DNA of 15,167 nt from Bacteroidota bacterium. Lineage in GTDB: Bacteria > Bacteroidota > Ignavibacteria > Ignavibacteriales > Ignavibacteriaceae. This document shows positions 15,110-15,167 of the stretch, piece after piece. The position numbers and the translations under genes were made by a program. Each line of letters begins with the position of its first letter. Position 1 is the first letter of the stretch. The notes under the pieces are model-generated. The model was not told the DNA's origin. It searched no databases and was given only the letters and a program-made list of their open reading frames with translations. The stretch spans positions 1 to 15,167 of the forward strand of contig JAJYIL010000017.1 of NCBI GenBank assembly GCA_021790055.1. Reading direction: 5' to 3'.

Positions 15110-15167
15110 TATACATAAGCATTACCTCTAATATTTATTCTTTACATTTTTCTTTTTATTTTCATAT
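15110..15167 (-). promoter_or_regulatory. A/T-rich stretch, probable promoter area of the DUF1680 gene
   Basis: The last 58 bp are very A/T-rich, and no gene is visible on either strand. This fits a promoter for the minus-strand glycosidase, but no specific -35/-10 or Bacteroidota-type promoter match could be fixed. Confidence 0.25.

Noticed and set aside
14991..15122. A 44-residue N-terminal extension of the DUF1680 protein
   Set aside because: It is translated from a repeat-rich, inverted-repeat leader, precedes a good signal peptide, and has no family counterpart.
1..15167. CRISPR array, tRNA/rRNA genes, insertion sequence or phage genes
   Set aside because: No regularly spaced repeats, tRNA-like cloverleaf ends, transposase or phage protein motifs were seen on either strand.

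Overview
The window looks like part of a low-GC chromosome from the Bacteroidota/Ignavibacteriota side of the FCB group. This is an inference from gene content and style: YVTN beta-propeller, 'HIGLCYEKLG'-type TPR, DUF1680 glycosidase, hybrid histidine kinase, weak Shine-Dalgarno signals and A/T-rich intergenic DNA. No rRNA, tRNA, CRISPR array or insertion sequence was found. All genes except one are on the minus strand.

Layout, left to right. (1) 1-2694: the first 898 codons of a very large cyclic beta-1,2-glucan synthase (NdvB/ChvB type), which runs off the left edge. It is visibly more GC-rich than the rest. (2) 2874-3317: a single-domain response regulator whose conserved lysine is replaced by glutamate. 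(3) 3451-4242: a secreted PAP2-family phosphatase with a TTG start. (4) 4355-5290: MurQ, a peptidoglycan-recycling etherase. (5) 5489-7128: an exported TPR / NTF2-like / YVTN beta-propeller protein whose reading frame is broken by one missing base near residue 57. The signal peptide and first TPR therefore sit in a separate short frame. (6) 10173-7352: a two-component operon, a membrane histidine kinase with a large TPR-like extracytoplasmic region followed by an OmpR/PhoB-type regulator. (7) 10537-13035, plus strand: a soluble PAS-PAS hybrid kinase with two receivers, whose PAS units are an indel-free 128-codon tandem duplication. (8) 13065-14990: an exported DUF1680 (GH127/GH146-type) glycosidase, probably a beta-L-arabinofuranosidase, preceded by a structured leader.

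How they may work together. The clearest regulatory signal is a pair of matching sites, TTAACA-N4-TTAACA read on the minus strand. One lies upstream of the kinase/regulator operon (10217-10232) and one upstream of the TPR/NTF2/YVTN gene (7212-7227). This is the form of box expected for a PhoB/PhoP-type regulator, so the operon may control itself and the neighbouring exported propeller protein. The remaining genes (glucan synthase, PAP2 phosphatase, MurQ, DUF1680 glycosidase) share an envelope or glycan theme but are separated by 110-180 bp gaps and do not form one obvious operon.

Non-coding structure includes the sites above, several inverted repeats, and two intergenic elements (4271-4330 and 15025-15109). 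In each of these two, inverted repeats enclose short degenerate repeats of the CTTAGTGC or CTCTGCGTT type.
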